Assembly (NCBI GenBank): GCA_025201345.1
Contig: JAIXMG010000027.1
Span: 213,501 to 277,500 of the forward strand
Length of the DNA stretch: 64,000 nt
Source of the DNA: Thamnidium elegans
Taxonomy: Eukaryota > Mucoromycota > Mucoromycetes > Mucorales > Mucoraceae
Direction: 5' to 3'
The notes beneath the pieces were generated by a model. The model did not search any database. It saw only the letters and a program-made list of their open reading frames with translations, and was not told the DNA's origin. Positions 22,839 to 35,670 of this stretch are shown here, one piece after another (within the stretch, counting starts at the first letter, position 1; every line of letters starts with the position of its first letter). Made by a program: the position numbers and the translations under genes.

Positions 22839-24496
22839 TTAGAATAATAAACTTGCTGCTAAATCAGGATTACCTTCAGCCATTTCCAAGGCATGTAATG
22901 CCTCCTATAATAGTATTATTATTAGCTTTTTTTTACATAAGAAATATATGAATATAAATATATATATTTTACCTCACGACTAACACCCATATCAGTTAAT
23001 ATTTTGACATCTTTTTCAGGATAAGCTAAATAAAAAATACTTTAATACTTTATATAATAATAAATAACAATATAAACCATTCTTACTTTGACTTGCAGAT
23101 GGTTCTGCAACAATGGATTTTTCAGTCTCATTTGGTATTTCATCACTACCATGAATCTATATATACATATATTATATAAAAATGTTAAATATATAACAAG
23201 TAGTTTCTTTTTTATTATTTACCTCCATCCTTCGTTGCTTTTCTGGAAGTTCATGCTCCGCTAAAAATGGAATATCCATGGTTTCAAATGTTAATGCATT
23301 TTTACGAAGATCAATGCAAGCTCTATGTTTCTTGAGCATATCAAGTCCAAAGAGCAATTCTGATCCTTTTCCTTCTACAACAATAAACGAACAAGACAAG
23401 AAAAAGTTTTGTGAAAGTCTCATTTGTGCACTATGAATACGTCCCAAGATTTTAGCTGTACCAACTCCTTTAGCAACTCCACTAAATCGTGTATCCAATA
23501 ATCTCATTAAACCACAAGATTCAGCTGTCTCTGGGCTAACTAATAAAACCATGGTGTCAGTAACATATATATATATATATATATACTTTGCAAAGTATAT
23601 TTTAAAATATAGTTTTACTACTTACTCACTGTGCTTTGTGCTCCCGAATCAACAAGCGCAACCAAATGCTTATTATTTATCTCTACATTAATATATAAAC
23701 GCGTAACTCTGGCAAATGATTCAGGATTATATTCCATAGCTGCTTCCAAATTAGCTGCAATATTTTCTTGTTTAATAGCATCTTCAATACGTTTTTGTGC
23801 TTCAATATCAAACGGATCATCATTAGCTGCCTAATAATAATAAATTTTGTTAGTACCTATTTCATTTTTTTTTTCCTTTTTAAAAAAAAAGCTTACAAGC
23901 TGTGATTTTTGTATTTCAGCTGAACGTCTGGTTTGTTCAATTTGTTGGACCATGGCAGAGAATCTTGCTGGATCATGACGTGCAGCACGTGCCAACTCTG
24001 GGTTTGTCTATTTATCAAGAGTTAAAACAGTAACAGCAAAATATATAATATATATTATTCTTACACTTTCTAATTGTTGTAAAAGATGAGGATCTCTTAA
24101 CACATGTTGACGCATAACATCAAATTCAGGATGACGAGTACTACACAAAAATTACGTTGTCAATATATATATATTGACTTATTTTATTTTTATTTTACCT
24201 TGGAGAACTTTGTTGCTGCATATGAATAACTTCATTTTGACCTACTTGATACTCTTCCAAAGTCTTCTTCAACTCGTTTAATTCTTTACCGTGATAAAAC
24301 AAATGTTGTAAATCGGGTGCAACACCAGACTTTAGAAAAAAAAAAAAATAAAAATGAGTGGGGAGGCACGCTTTTTTTAAAAGAAAAAATTTGTTACCTC
24401 TGCTTCTAATAAAGCTTTCAAGTCTTCAATGGCCATTTGACCATCTATTTCTAAATTATAAATATCTTCACCATCTGTAGTTACAGTTATAAGCAT
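22839..24496 (-). CDS. DDI1: DNA-damage-inducible protein 1 (ubiquitin-directed aspartyl protease)
   Basis: Domain order is diagnostic. A ubiquitin-like domain occupies the first 75 residues or so ([20 protein letters not shown] start). A helical linker with DPxxL-type sequence follows. The retroviral-protease-like domain has active site LVDSGAQST, matching the D-[ST]-G-A motif, and the later [15 protein letters not shown] segment. A C-terminal UBA domain comprises [20 protein letters not shown] and ends LAASLLF. Ddi1 cleaves heavily ubiquitinated substrates and shuttles to the proteasome; in animals the homologue cleaves the ER-tethered factor NRF1. About eight exons. It lies 158 bp from the stop of an Spt23/Mga2-like factor on the same strand. 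Confidence 0.93.
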
Positions 24497-24654
24497 TTTA
24501 TCGCCTTTTTATTTCTCTTTTTTCAGGAAAGGATAAAAAAGAAGGGAAAAAAAAAAAGACGCGCTTGTTACAGTGATGATTAATAAATAAAAAGGAGAAG
24601 ATAAGTCACGTGTACAAGTGACAGGACTTTTATGAGAAAGAAAAACAATATTTA

Positions 24655-25891
24655 TTAAAAAGGATCAAGCATAAAATTATATACTTGACCAGCAGAATGA
24701 GCAACTCTTTGAGCAGATTTAGTAGTACAGGTAAACGTATATAGGTTGGATAGTAAGTTGGATACAGTAGCAGGTAATATGGAAGTAGCCAAGGAAACAA
24801 TATCGGTTGGAATAAAGTCAGTTAAAGGTATGCGTACATTTTTAGTTATTGTTACAGGTTGGTGAAGGCCTTTAAATAACAGTACAACATTCTTATGACC
24901 AGCTTCGATAGCTAATCTTTCAGCAGTCTTTCCGACACGATTGGTTATCTTTAGATTGGAGCAATGAATCAATAGCTTTACAATTTCATATTTTCCAGTC
25001 CAGCTTGCAAAATGAAGAGCAGTAAACCCATTTTTATCCACTTGATCTAAATTACAATTTAATTTTACAAGCGTTTCAACTAGGCCAGTGTATCCACAAA
25101 TTGTTGCTAAATGTAGTAAGTTATGTCCATTCCGATTATGAACCATTAAGTAATCATATTCTCGGTTTAAATCTTGAATTGCCAGCATACACGCGATAAC
25201 GTGTTTTTCAAGATTAGATAAAAATAATTTACGTGCATTTTCATATACTGCTGAGGCTGCAAGTGGTGTTAATTTATATCTAAATCCATTAACATTATTG
25301 CTTTGTGTTGTATCTTTACGATCTGAGTTATCTCCTTGTACAATACGCATAGCAATCTGTCTAGCATCTTCTACTTTACCCATCGTTTTTAATCCAACTA
25401 CTTGAAGCGCAAGCTCCATTAATGCTCTATCACTCTCATCAAAGTACGTAAACAACACCACATCTTGTCCTTCCAACATTAATGGATGTTCCTTAAACGA
25501 AACAACAACAGGTCCTGCTGTAACTGCAGGTGGTAATATACACAATAATGTATTGGTGCTCCAACAATGTGTAGGTGTTGCGGGATTTTCTCCAAATAAA
25601 CATGTCAATCCTTCGTAAAAGTTTGATCCTAATACTGTTACTTCTGATCCACCATAAATAGGTCCTTCGGAGGGTATTAATCGATGTAATCTAGGTAAAT
25701 TGGGTGTTTTATCTAGCGCATTTCTTTCTTGTAATTTAGTATAAACATTATTATTTTGTAACTGAGGTTGTACATTTCTTCTCATGGGGTTTTGTGTGAA
25801 CTGTGATATAATTTGTTGTTGTTGATGATCAGGATGTACCAAAGGCAAAGGTTGGGGTTGTTGATGATGTTGGTGTTGGTGATGATGATGA

Positions 25892-25922
<31 letters not shown>

Positions 25923-25949
25923 GGGGTAATTGCTGCTGTTGTTGAGGTA

Positions 25950-25984
<35 letters not shown>

Positions 25985-27967
25985 AGTGGAGGCGGAGGAG
26001 GAGGAGGCAACATATTTAAATCAGCTGAAGTCAAAAAATCATACAATTCATTTTGAGAAACAAAAGAGTTCTGATGTTGTACTTGAGATATAAAATGATC
26101 ATTATTATCTGATGCTAATGGATGTTGTTTTTCTATTGTGTGATGATGTTGAATATCATTATTATTGTTATTATTATTGTTATTATTAGTGTTAGGATTA
26201 TTATTATTATTGTTATTGTTGTTGTTGTTGTTAGTTGGACTATCTGGTATGTCATCAATTTGAGATGAAGGGGTTGCGGGAGTAGAAGCAATTGGACTAG
26301 ATACACCTGAGTCGGTTTCTAATTCTATTGAATTGATAGCCTTTCTTCTGGAAGTTGTTGGTACATCACTTTCAGTTGCAGACATATCAAACTCAGCACG
26401 TGATCTTTTTCTAGCAGCTGCCTGTTGCATTTTAGAACTCTTATGATCGTCTGTTATCATAATAGGTGGAGAACGACCTGTAGCAATCACATGATTTAAA
26501 TTGTCTCTTACAGTGAATACAACACTATATAAAAAGATTAAAAAAAATGAGTAAGAGTTTATAAATTATTTAGCACACACGTGAAATTATCTTACCGAAA
26601 TCCGGTTTTTTCGCTATGATGACGGCAATAACATGTTACTCTGGTCGGCAAAGTTGCTTCACCATTATTAAATTCAACATATTCATTACAGTTAAAAAGT
26701 AATATCCTTCTTCTTTCTTCAGACATGATATTTTCATCACTTAAATCTGGTAAGTCATTTGCAAATAATGCTGCAAGTTTAGCAGCTCCTCCTTCCTTAT
26801 TTGCTGCTCTAGCTACTTTATTATCACGTTTTCTTTTTAAACGTTTTCTCTAACACGCATCAAAAAAATTAGTAAAAAAAAAATAACAATAATAATAATA
26901 ATATACCTCTCGATGAACACAACTTGTACACATGATGATCTCATTATCAGGCTGACCATCACAAACTACCGCAGCTTCTAAAATTAATACTTGTGTATCG
27001 GTAAGAGAAGCCTTTTCATCCGCACCATATTTTTGATTTTTTCGCTTTAATTTATCTTTGGCGACTAAATGCTCGGGAAGCTTTAAATGAGACCAATTGG
27101 TCGCTAATTCTCCACTAGTATCTACAAGTTGTAAACAAATCTTGATTTGTGTTTCTACTCTAGATTTTGCCCCTGTATGAGGTAAACCTAATACTCGAAT
27201 ATGCCATGGACTATCACTCTTTAAACTAATTTTATTTTATGTAAGTAATCACTTTAAAATAAAAACCCCATAATTATTTCTTTTCTTTTTTTTTAACTTA
27301 CGTAGGAGGAGACATAAAATCAGATTCTTGCTCAAGTTCTACTTCTCCCGGCCCTAATAAACTTTGGCTATAAACAATGTTAATATACTTTTTTTTTTTT
27401 TTTTTTTGACATTTATTTACCCAGGAAGTGAAGTTTGAGCCAAGAAATCTTCAAAATTGGAAAAATTTCTAGCCAATATAGGAATAGCATGTAACAATGG
27501 ATTCGTAAAAACCTAATAAAAAAAAGGGTAAATATTAAGGTTATTTCCAAGTAATTCTTGTGTAAAGGTTACATGAAGTAAAGAGTGGCTATTATCTTTT
27601 GATTTGTGTTTGCCCTTTTTTTGTTGTTCTTCTTTTGGCATCGAAATAGGTTCCTGTTTTACTTTTTGTTGAGCTAGAATCTGTGCTGGGTCCACACCTA
27701 AAAAAAAAAAAATGATGATGAGTAAAAAAATATAAAAAATATAAAAAATAAAAACTTTGCTAGATTACCTGTATTATTAGTACTACTTGAAGGTTGGTTT
27801 TGTTGTTGTTGTTCAAAAGAAAGTTGTTGGGCATTATACTCAGCAACCTGGTTTAAAAAGAGATCCATGGCTTGGTCGTCATGTGGTTTTGGTGAAGATA
27901 GTAGAGATATTTCATTATCAACACCAATAGAACCTGTCTTTTGATGTATTTCTAATGGTGGTGACAT
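24655..27967 (-). CDS. Spt23/Mga2-like transcription factor (IPT/TIG plus ankyrin repeats)
   Basis: Start ATG at 27965-27967; about seven exons, the last from 26524 to 24655. Order: N-terminal acidic/Gln region, the Mga2/Spt23-type DNA-binding region (IRVLGLPHTGAKSRVETQIK, HLKLPEHLVAKDKLKRKNQK, Cys-containing IIMCTSCVHRERKRLKRKRD), long Asn, Gln and His runs at about 25860-26230, an IPT/TIG domain (PRLHRLIPSEGPIYGGSEVT) and two to three ankyrin repeats (GHNLLHLATICGYTGLVETL). Yeast Mga2/Spt23 are ER-tethered sensors of membrane lipid saturation that activate OLE1 after ubiquitin-dependent processing. The C terminus here ends QVYNFMLDPF with only a weakly hydrophobic stretch, so the tail anchor of yeast Mga2 is not evident. 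Confidence 0.85.
25862..25985 (-). repeat. CAA/CAG and CAT/CAC repeat encoding poly-Gln and poly-His
   Basis: Trinucleotide tract inside the Spt23/Mga2-like gene, giving long Gln runs broken by Leu-Pro and a His/Gln stretch. A second AAT/AAC-type tract at about 26158-26233 encodes poly-Asn. Confidence 0.85.
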
Positions 27968-28389
27968 TTTCTTTTTTCTTTCTTTCCACAATTTGTATAC
28001 TTTTATATATATTCGTATATATATATTTATACACAAGTGAAAAATAAAAAAAGAAAAAGGAAAAAAGAAAAAAAAGAGAACCGAGGATTTTACTGGTTCC
28101 GGCAACGTTATGTAATTCAAAAAAACATAGCGGTGCTTTAAAAATTGATAGTTTGGTACACAACATATATATACTGACAGGCTCAAAAAGCTAATATGTA
28201 CAGAATACACAATTGTTCCACTGCTCAATTAAAGGATTTAATGAGCGTAAACAACTTAAATTCGCATATTTCTATAAAATAGATTGCAGATTAAGTTTTA
28301 TTTGTCATCCTTTTTCATAGCCTTCATTAAATTACCCTGTCATTAAAACATTTATATTTTACATATAAGTACGCACTCTTTTTTTTTTT
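27968..28389. promoter_or_regulatory. Promoter region of the Spt23/Mga2-like gene
   Basis: AT-rich upstream sequence with a purine-rich tract at about 28043-28080. No gene recognised. Confidence 0.4.
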
Positions 28390-30480
28390 CAAACTATAAA
28401 ACAATTTTCTTCGCCTTTTAAATCTTTTCCTAAAACAAACTTCTTCGACTGCTGTCTAAAAAATATTATTAAGAAGAAGAAAGATGTTTTAATAGAAATA
28501 GAAGAAAATAGTGATCAGGATAATACATTTAAAGTCAAGGGGGTTACATGTATAATGCTGGCTTATACTCAACATGTGTATCATATAGACTTGATACGCA
28601 TACATTGTACGGGAAAATAACGCAAACAATAGTAATTTGATTATTTTTCTGTTAGCTGATCAATATGTTAAAACGTTTATAGTGGAAAAGTAAAGCTTTT
28701 CTGTCAAGTCTCAAAAAGCACAACAAAAGCCTTCGTCTATATCAACATCTACAGCGTACAAAGGCTGTAAACGAGGTCATATCGCTACAAGATCTACGGA
28801 GTCTAAGAGTTTCCCACTGGCACTATCCAACCGCTAACCGCAGCTTGTGTAGTAACTGCTACTGCCTATACGAATAGTACTGTTGAGAATTTTGAGAGTA
28901 GACTTCTTGGATATTTAAAATATCGTTTACAAAACGGATTTATGGTAAGCTATCATGTGTACTCTTCTGTAACAGGATCTAACACGTTCGTAATGTGTAA
29001 AACATGTCTTATAAAGATGTGACGGTAATAGCTACAGGTTATTACTATCAATTTATATGTGGCAGTAATCCTGACTGGGGAAATTGCAACTCTCTCACAG
29101 AAAACCAAAAGAAAAAAAAATTAAGGAATTATGTCTTCCAGTAAAAAACTTTTATCAACTAAGGTTACTTTGATGACTCTCTAAAAGGTCCCTTCAAAAT
29201 ATGTTCCATTACTATCTCACATTTTGTTATCGTACGACCTTGAACATAGTCATCGCAAACCATACAATGGCACGGCATTGAGTATCGACACCCTATGTGA
29301 GCTCCGCTCTCAATACCACCTCCGCGGGATTACAAAGATCAATGTAAAGTATTTAAAAACGTCATAAAGTTCGATAAGCTACGGTTTACAAGGTGCTCTC
29401 TTCACAATTAAGTAGAGTTTATACATATTCTTAACATGGTTTTTTTTTTCGCACATAGCAAGGATTTTGAACTTACTGTAATATTCAAATATAAATATCA
29501 AGGAAAAAGAAAGATTGTCAGGCTTAAAAAGAGATTGTTGAAAGTTGGTTTTCGCTACCGCTGCCGGTTTATATACAAAAGAACATACAATCATGCGCTG
29601 TACTACAAAGGTGTATTATAATTACACTGGCTCAAAAAAGTTCGCCATAAAGCAAAACAAATTAGAAAAAGAACAAGGAATCTATAAAGTTGACAGTAAA
29701 AACTGCAAATATTGAATTATATGAAAAGCATATTCGTTATATTTTCAAACATTCAACAAAAAAATTGATTTTTATAATTTCAATACGACAAAAGACTGTC
29801 TTCTTGTATCAAGGCAGGCAACGTGCTCGAGAAACTATGGTAAATTTGCTAACAAATGGAGTAAATAAATACAATTAGGACAGAAGGAAGAAATTTAGAT
29901 GTAGAAACAAAAAAGCAGTTGATGAAACGAATAAACAACTCAAGCAATCTGCTATTATTACAGAGTAAGCAATCAATTCCTTTTTAACTGATACTATTTA
30001 ATTAATCTTTTTTCTATAAAGAGTTGACAAGTAGAAGCCCCTTCCTTTTGTAGAAGATAATTCAAAGGTCCCGTTGATAGTCGTTGATGACGGAATGAGA
30101 GAAAAATACTGCGTTAAAATGAAAGGGAACATACCTGGAGCAGCAGGCATTCTAAGTCACAAGTTAAAGCAGAAATAAAAAACGGGAGACTTGATTATTG
30201 TAAATATATCCTTAAAGAAAGATGGCATTAATAGATAAGTGCTGTAAAAAAGTATCAACTTGCAGAAAAAGATTTCAAAGCACTTATCACTGACCAGTCC
30301 TTAGATCAAGTGTGTCGCCCAACTTCAGCAGCATAACACTAGAGAAACTATCAAGCAGAAGAAAGTCAGCCCGCAGAAGAAGTATAACAGTAGGAGAAAG
30401 TAACCATTACGGAAGCACTGCCAAGAAGCCATTCATCCATAAATAACCATCAGTATAAGAAGAGAAACCATTATATGATC
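28390..30480 (+). mobile_element. Decayed mobile element with a TnpB/Fanzor-like (OrfB-type) stretch
   Basis: Short open pieces in shifting plus-strand frames run through this region. One covers 28391-28620, another 28732-28880 (includes LRLYQHLQRTKAVNEVISLQ), another 29436-29621, basic in composition. At about 30047-30225 one reads, with in-frame stops, KPLPFVEDNSKVPLIVVDDG, then GNIPGAAGILSHKLKQ, a stop and KTGDLIIVNI. The order V-P-L-I-V-x-x-D-G-M, x-x-K-x-K-G-N, a helix and then D-L-I-I-V-x-I resembles the RuvC-II region of eukaryotic TnpB/Fanzor-like proteins found in Mucorales. A preserved-looking intron (donor GTAAGC near 29968) precedes it. The downstream zinc-ribbon is not readable. 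Boundaries and family are tentative. Confidence 0.4.
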
Positions 30481-30955
30481 TACCATGAACATATTAATAT
30501 AAAGTCTATCAGTTGAAACATAAATAATACGTTATTTATTCTTACCATTCTATAATTATAAATAATTATACGTAAAGAAAAAGAAAAAAGGGGACAACAT
30601 TTTTTTTCCAGTTTATTTATATTGAAATTATTGCTGTCAGTTTCATTGTATCATCAGGGCCGGAAGAAGCTTAGCAGAAATATCGTACGTCTTATCTGTT
30701 TTTGTCCAGACTTTTAACATTTTCCACTATAAAAATAAAGCCTTTTGAGATTTGAGTGCTTATTCATAATATTTATGTTACGTTTTTTCATTCAGTTCAC
30801 TAAATCCTTAAATTGGCAGCTGATTAAAAAAGTGCCCGTTTTAAAACCCAGACGTGACGTCGACCGAGGAGGAAGTGGCTTATTGATCCAATTTTTGAAA
30901 GAAGAAAAAAAAAATAGTGATTTCAACCATAACCTCTGATTTTTACATATATACA
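30481..30955. promoter_or_regulatory. Intergenic; promoter of eIF3g
   Basis: No gene seen. The short overlapping frames at 30745-31007 carry no family signal and overlap the first eIF3g exon. Confidence 0.45.
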
Positions 30956-31097
30956 ATGGCGTATGTAAAACTGTAGCATTTTGTTTAATTATAGCCACTA
31001 ACGACAATACAATTTCTTTATATATATAAAAAAAACTAGTACACCAGCAAAGGCTTCTTGGGCAGACGAATACGAGGATGAAGAAGGTACGCGCTCG

Positions 31098-31130
<33 letters not shown>

Positions 31131-32120
31131 GTAAATGACTAGGATTTAACAAATAGTTTGCTATAGATTCTTATCAACCTCAAGTATATACCGATGATGA
31201 TGGTAACAAAGTCATAATTGAATATAGAGAAAATGAAGATGGCAAGAAAGTTAAGGTACGGGCCCTTTTTTTATTTCAAAAAAATAAATAAAAAATACTT
31301 ACTTTTACTTAAAATAGGTTACTCGTAAGATTCGTTCAAAGCTCGTTACTGAACATGTTAATAAAGCTGTTGCTCAACGTAAGAAATGGGAGAAATTCGG
31401 TGAAGAAAAGGGTAAGAAGGCTGGCCCTGATCTTTCTACAACTACCATTGGTGAAAACATTCCTCTCAAGTTAGGATCTAACACCGGAAAGGTAAAATAT
31501 ATAGAGAGAAAGAGTGAGAGAGAAAAAGACAGAAAGAAAAGAGAGACTTATGAATATTTATAATGTAGAATGTTGAAACTGTTGCAGATGAAGAGGCCAA
31601 GGATAAGATTAACAGTCAACTTAAGACTAAAAATATTGCCTGTCGTATCTGTAAGGGAGAGCATTTCACCAGTAAGTGTCCCTATAAGGATACTATGCAA
31701 CCTTTGGATGAGCTTGCTTCCACTATTGAAGCTGTCAAACTTGATTCTGGTGAGACTGCTGGTTTAGAATCTACTGGTTCTGGACCCAGTAAATACACAC
31801 CTCCTCATCTCCGTAATAAGGGTGCATCTGCTGGAGCTGGAGAATCTATGCGTGGTGATGTTAAGCGTGATGATTCTGCTACTCTTCGTGTTACAAACCT
31901 TTCTGAAGATGTTACTGATAATGATATATACGATCTTTTCAACCGTTTCGGTAGCATCGCTCGTGTCTATTTGGCTCGTGATCACGAAACAAATCTCTGT
32001 AAGGGTTTCGCTTTTGTCTCATTCAATGATCGTGAACATGCTGAAAAGGCTCAACAAGCTATTAACGGTTATGGTTATGATAACCTTATCTTAAGAGTTG
32101 AATTTGCTCGCAGCACATAA
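30956..32120 (+). CDS. TIF35: Translation initiation factor eIF3 subunit G
   Basis: Five exons (30956-30960, 31040-31086, 31167-31255, 31318-31491, 31569-32120) give 288 residues; the first coding exon is only five bases (ATGGC). The N-terminal eIF3g domain begins MATPAKASWADEYEDEEDSY. A zinc-knuckle, CRICKGEHFTSKCPY, follows at about residues 125-140. The C-terminal RRM has RNP2 (LRVTNL) and RNP1 (CKGFAFVSF), ending RVEFARST. eIF3g belongs to the eIF3 scanning complex and contacts mRNA on the 40S subunit. Codon use in the last exon is biased (many T-ending optimal codons), as expected for high expression. Confidence 0.95.
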
Positions 32121-32297
32121 AAAAAAATTAAAACTGTAACTTTGTTGCTTTTCAAGTATTAAGCATAATCTATATAAAAAAGACCAAGAGAATAATGTGA
32201 CCAATATTAATAAATTTTTTTTGATTTAATGTTTTTGTTAGACTGATTTTGAGTAAAATATCCAAAAAGTGTTGCACAGTGAGAGTATATCGTTCAT

Positions 32298-32332
<35 letters not shown>

Positions 32333-33320
32333 ATTTCCAGTTCCAACAATGATTGTTTTTGGGTATCACTGTCCAAAATTGATGGTGTAGAATTATATAT
32401 TTCCGTCAAACTATAAAACTAGCAGTTTTCATATTCAATTGAGGGTTTACATATTCAATCATTTAATAGTTAAAATGCAAGCACTTGTAATAATAAAGTT
32501 CATGGATCCTACTGGACAGCCGATACCGCTAAACGCTTAAAGCTAAATATTTTTGATTTGTATCTGACCTTTGTTAATAATCGCCTTCAAGTTTTAACTC
32601 ATGAAGTAAAGGAAGCATCTGGAAGGGAACACCAATCTGAAGATCAAGTAGAATTAGTACCGCTGGAGGAACAGCCTATACCTCAAGTCACATCGTAGTG
32701 ACGGAGCAGTTCCATATTAGTGATACAACACATCAAGAACAACAGTAGCTAGAAAGAAGATACGTAGTGATTAACCCATTTAGAAGAGACGTGTTGATTT
32801 TTTATCAACAATTGAGGACCCAATTACTCGTTCCAGAAGACATTAAAACTATCCTGGTAAGTTATCACTTGCCAAACCGTGATACCTTCTAATTTTATAA
32901 TTTTTCAATCGCCCCGTCACTACTTTCTTTCTAATAACTTTAGTACCGTATTCTATATTGCCTTAATTACTATGGACAATCTTTGTCGACTAGTTCAAAT
33001 TTAATGTAAGTTGTGCGACACTCTTTTTAGGCAAAAGGTATATCGCACATGAATCTCAATTTAGACATCATGTTTTATTTGAGCAGCTTCTGTATTTTCT
33101 AAAGGAAGAATGATTACCAAGCAAGATAATATTTACTGAATACCTGTGACCTATTATACGTATTACAGTGATGCTTGTTAAAAAGCTTTAGTCTTAAGTA
33201 AGTAATGTTTATGAAAGAATCACTGTCTGAATTTAAAAAAAAAAAAAAAAAAAAAATAGCACAACTTAAAGCTGCGAATGTGTTTTTTTTCCTTTCTTTT
33301 TCTTGTTCTTCACTATTATA
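32121..33320. other. Intergenic with possible degenerate protein fragments
   Basis: A poly(A) tract lies at 32300-32328. Plus-strand open pieces at about 32475-32700 (includes YWTADTAKRLKLNIFDLYL and a downstream LVPLEEQPIPQV) and about 32748-32870 (includes NPFRRDVLIFYQQLRTQLL) read like relics of one protein and are separated by stops. I do not recognise the family. They could belong to the same kind of element as 28390-30480. Confidence 0.35.
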
Positions 33321-35539
33321 ATGTCGAGTACATCACTGTTTAAATGGATGGGTTTGGTACTTTTTTTATTACTTCATTGTTTCCTTTATAATTATGCTTT
33401 GTATTAACATCGAACAATAGGGCCACCAATCTGGCAAAACCATCATTGATAATGATACTATTGATGAAGGAGAGCGTTATTTTGGACTTGAAAATGTAAG
33501 CATTTAGCTTTAGTACGTTTCTTTATGTTATTTTTTTACTCATTATTATTTATAGTTTGGCAACACTTGGTAATATATATATATATATATGTATATATAC
33601 TCTTTTAACCTGTACTAAAAAAAACATCAGCTATAGTAACTCTGTAGTTCAGGCACTTTATTTTTGTAAACCTTTTCGACAATGTGTTCTAAACTTTCCA
33701 CAAGCTAATACAGCACAAATATGTACTCCTCAATCTATAAACCCCAGCTCTCCATCAGTCAATAATAACAATAATAACAATAGTAGTAATAATAATAATA
33801 ATAATGGACATTCTTATTTTCCCTCTACCAGTTCTTCGTCAACATCTTCTTCTCCTGCCTTAAATGGAACTAGAGTAAACGGAACTAGTACACCAATAAA
33901 AGAAACTAACAGTAATAAGTCCCGTAGTAGCGTTAATGGTAATGTTATTAGTACACCTACACCTGCCATCGAAAAAGATCAAAACAATATCAATATAGCG
34001 CCTGGGATGGAGGATACATTATTTTCTTCGTTAAAAGATTTATTTTGGAAAATATCGACCAACAAAAAGAAGACGGGAGTTATTGCACCAGTAAATTTTA
34101 TAAATAAAGTTAAGAAGGAAAATGGTATGAAAAACAATATATCATTTATGCTATAATACTAATATATGTATATAAAAAAAGAATTATTTAGATCTAGTAT
34201 GCATCAGGATGCTCATGAGTTTTTGAATTATACATTGAATACGATTGCTGATGATGTTCAAAAGTATCAACAGAGAATTGCAGAAGAACAAGATAGTATT
34301 GATAGTGATAGTAATACTACCGAAACTAGTACTAGTTCTAAGCCAAAGATCACTTGGGTTCATCAATTATTTGAAGGTGTATTTTCCAACGAAACCAAGT
34401 GTTTATCTTGTGAAACTGTACGTATATTATATATTATACACGCATAAAAAAATTAATTATTTCTTCTTAGGTTACAAGTAGAGACGAATCTTTTATGGAC
34501 TTATCAATTGATGTTGAAATGAATTCTTCGATTACTTCTTGTCTTCGCCAGTTCTCTGCAAGCGAAACATTATGTCATAAAAATAAATACTTTTGTGATG
34601 TTTGCTCTGGTCTGCAAGAAGCGGAAAGAAGGTAAATACAATAAGTAAAGAATATACATGTATATATATTTTTATTCTAAGTAAGTGTATTTTTTTTTTT
34701 TTTTTTTGTAGAATGAAAATTAAAAAGTTACCAAACATATTAGCTCTTCATTTAAAGCGTTTTAAATATCAAGAACAATTACAAAAGTATATCAAATTGA
34801 CTTATAGAGTTGTATTCCCTTTCGAATTAAGATTATTTAACACGGTAAACTATTTCATCTTACTTTATTTTATTATATATGCTAAATTTTCCATTTATAT
34901 ATGTATATAGAGTGACGATACAGAAGATGCTGATAGGATGTATGAACTTTGGGCAATTGTAGTACATATTGGAAGGTATGTAAAAAATCTATTATATACG
35001 AATATATAATATTGACTCTAACTTTTTTATTAGTGGACCTCATCATGGTCATTATGTAGCAATTATTAAAAATAATGGACAATGGATGTTGTTCGATGAT
35101 GATGTTGTTACTGTAAGTGCATATAGATATATAATATATATGAATATAATATAAATACTAAAATTACACTTAGCAAATACAAGAAGAAGACATTCAAAAA
35201 TATTTCAGTGATCTTCCTGGTAGTGGATCAGGTTATGTTTTGTTTTATCAAGCTGTGGATTTAAATATGGATAGTATAAATATAGCATCCACATTAACAA
35301 AGGAGGATAGTCTATACAATAACTGCAGGTCAACAAATATTGTACCGACTCAACATCCTACTACTCCTCCTCTTCGATTAGATACCATACATTCCCCTAA
35401 AAGAGAAGAATTCACAAATAATAATACTGAAATTCCTACCCCAGAAACAACTCCCCCTCAACCTCCTCCTCCCCAAGAAGAAAAGAAGATGCGTTGGGGT
35501 TTAGGAAGAAAACTACGAGAAAAGAAGGATAAAAAGTAA
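33321..35539 (+). CDS. Ubiquitin-specific protease, USP12/46 (CreB/Ubp9) type
   Basis: Ten exons (33321-33356, 33421-33495, 33556-33569, 33631-34124, 34182-34417, 34471-34631, 34712-34844, 34911-34975, 35034-35112, 35174-35539) sum to 552 residues. The Cys box [20 protein letters not shown] is split by an intron after the catalytic-Cys codon begins. [12 protein letters not shown] follows, then two CxxC zinc pairs (CLSCET, CDVCSG) and the His box [14 protein letters not shown] with WMLFDDDVV. The closest known group is USP12/USP46 and Aspergillus CreB, which act with WD40 partners in deubiquitination and, in Aspergillus, carbon catabolite control. An Asn/Ser-rich insert of about 100 residues after the Cys box is a local elaboration. 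Exon 5 uses an acceptor inside an A run. Confidence 0.92.
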
Positions 35540-35670
35540 TATATTACTTAATTTGGAATAAAAATAAAATAAAACTGAATTTTAAAAAAAAAAAAAAAAA
35601 AAAAATATGGTAAAGAGAAAAGGGCACATCCAGCTTTTAGTTTAATCCTTCTCTTTCATTTCGATCAATC

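Noticed and set aside
23640..23834. Plus-strand 67-codon frame inside DDI1
   Set aside because: It is antisense to the exon that carries the protease active site and has no independent support.
27698..28228. Extension of the Spt23/Mga2-like first exon upstream of 27967 (176-codon frame)
   Set aside because: The upstream part is hydrophobic and Phe-rich translation of T-rich promoter DNA; the ATG at 27965-27967 starts a sensible protein and precedes the first intron.
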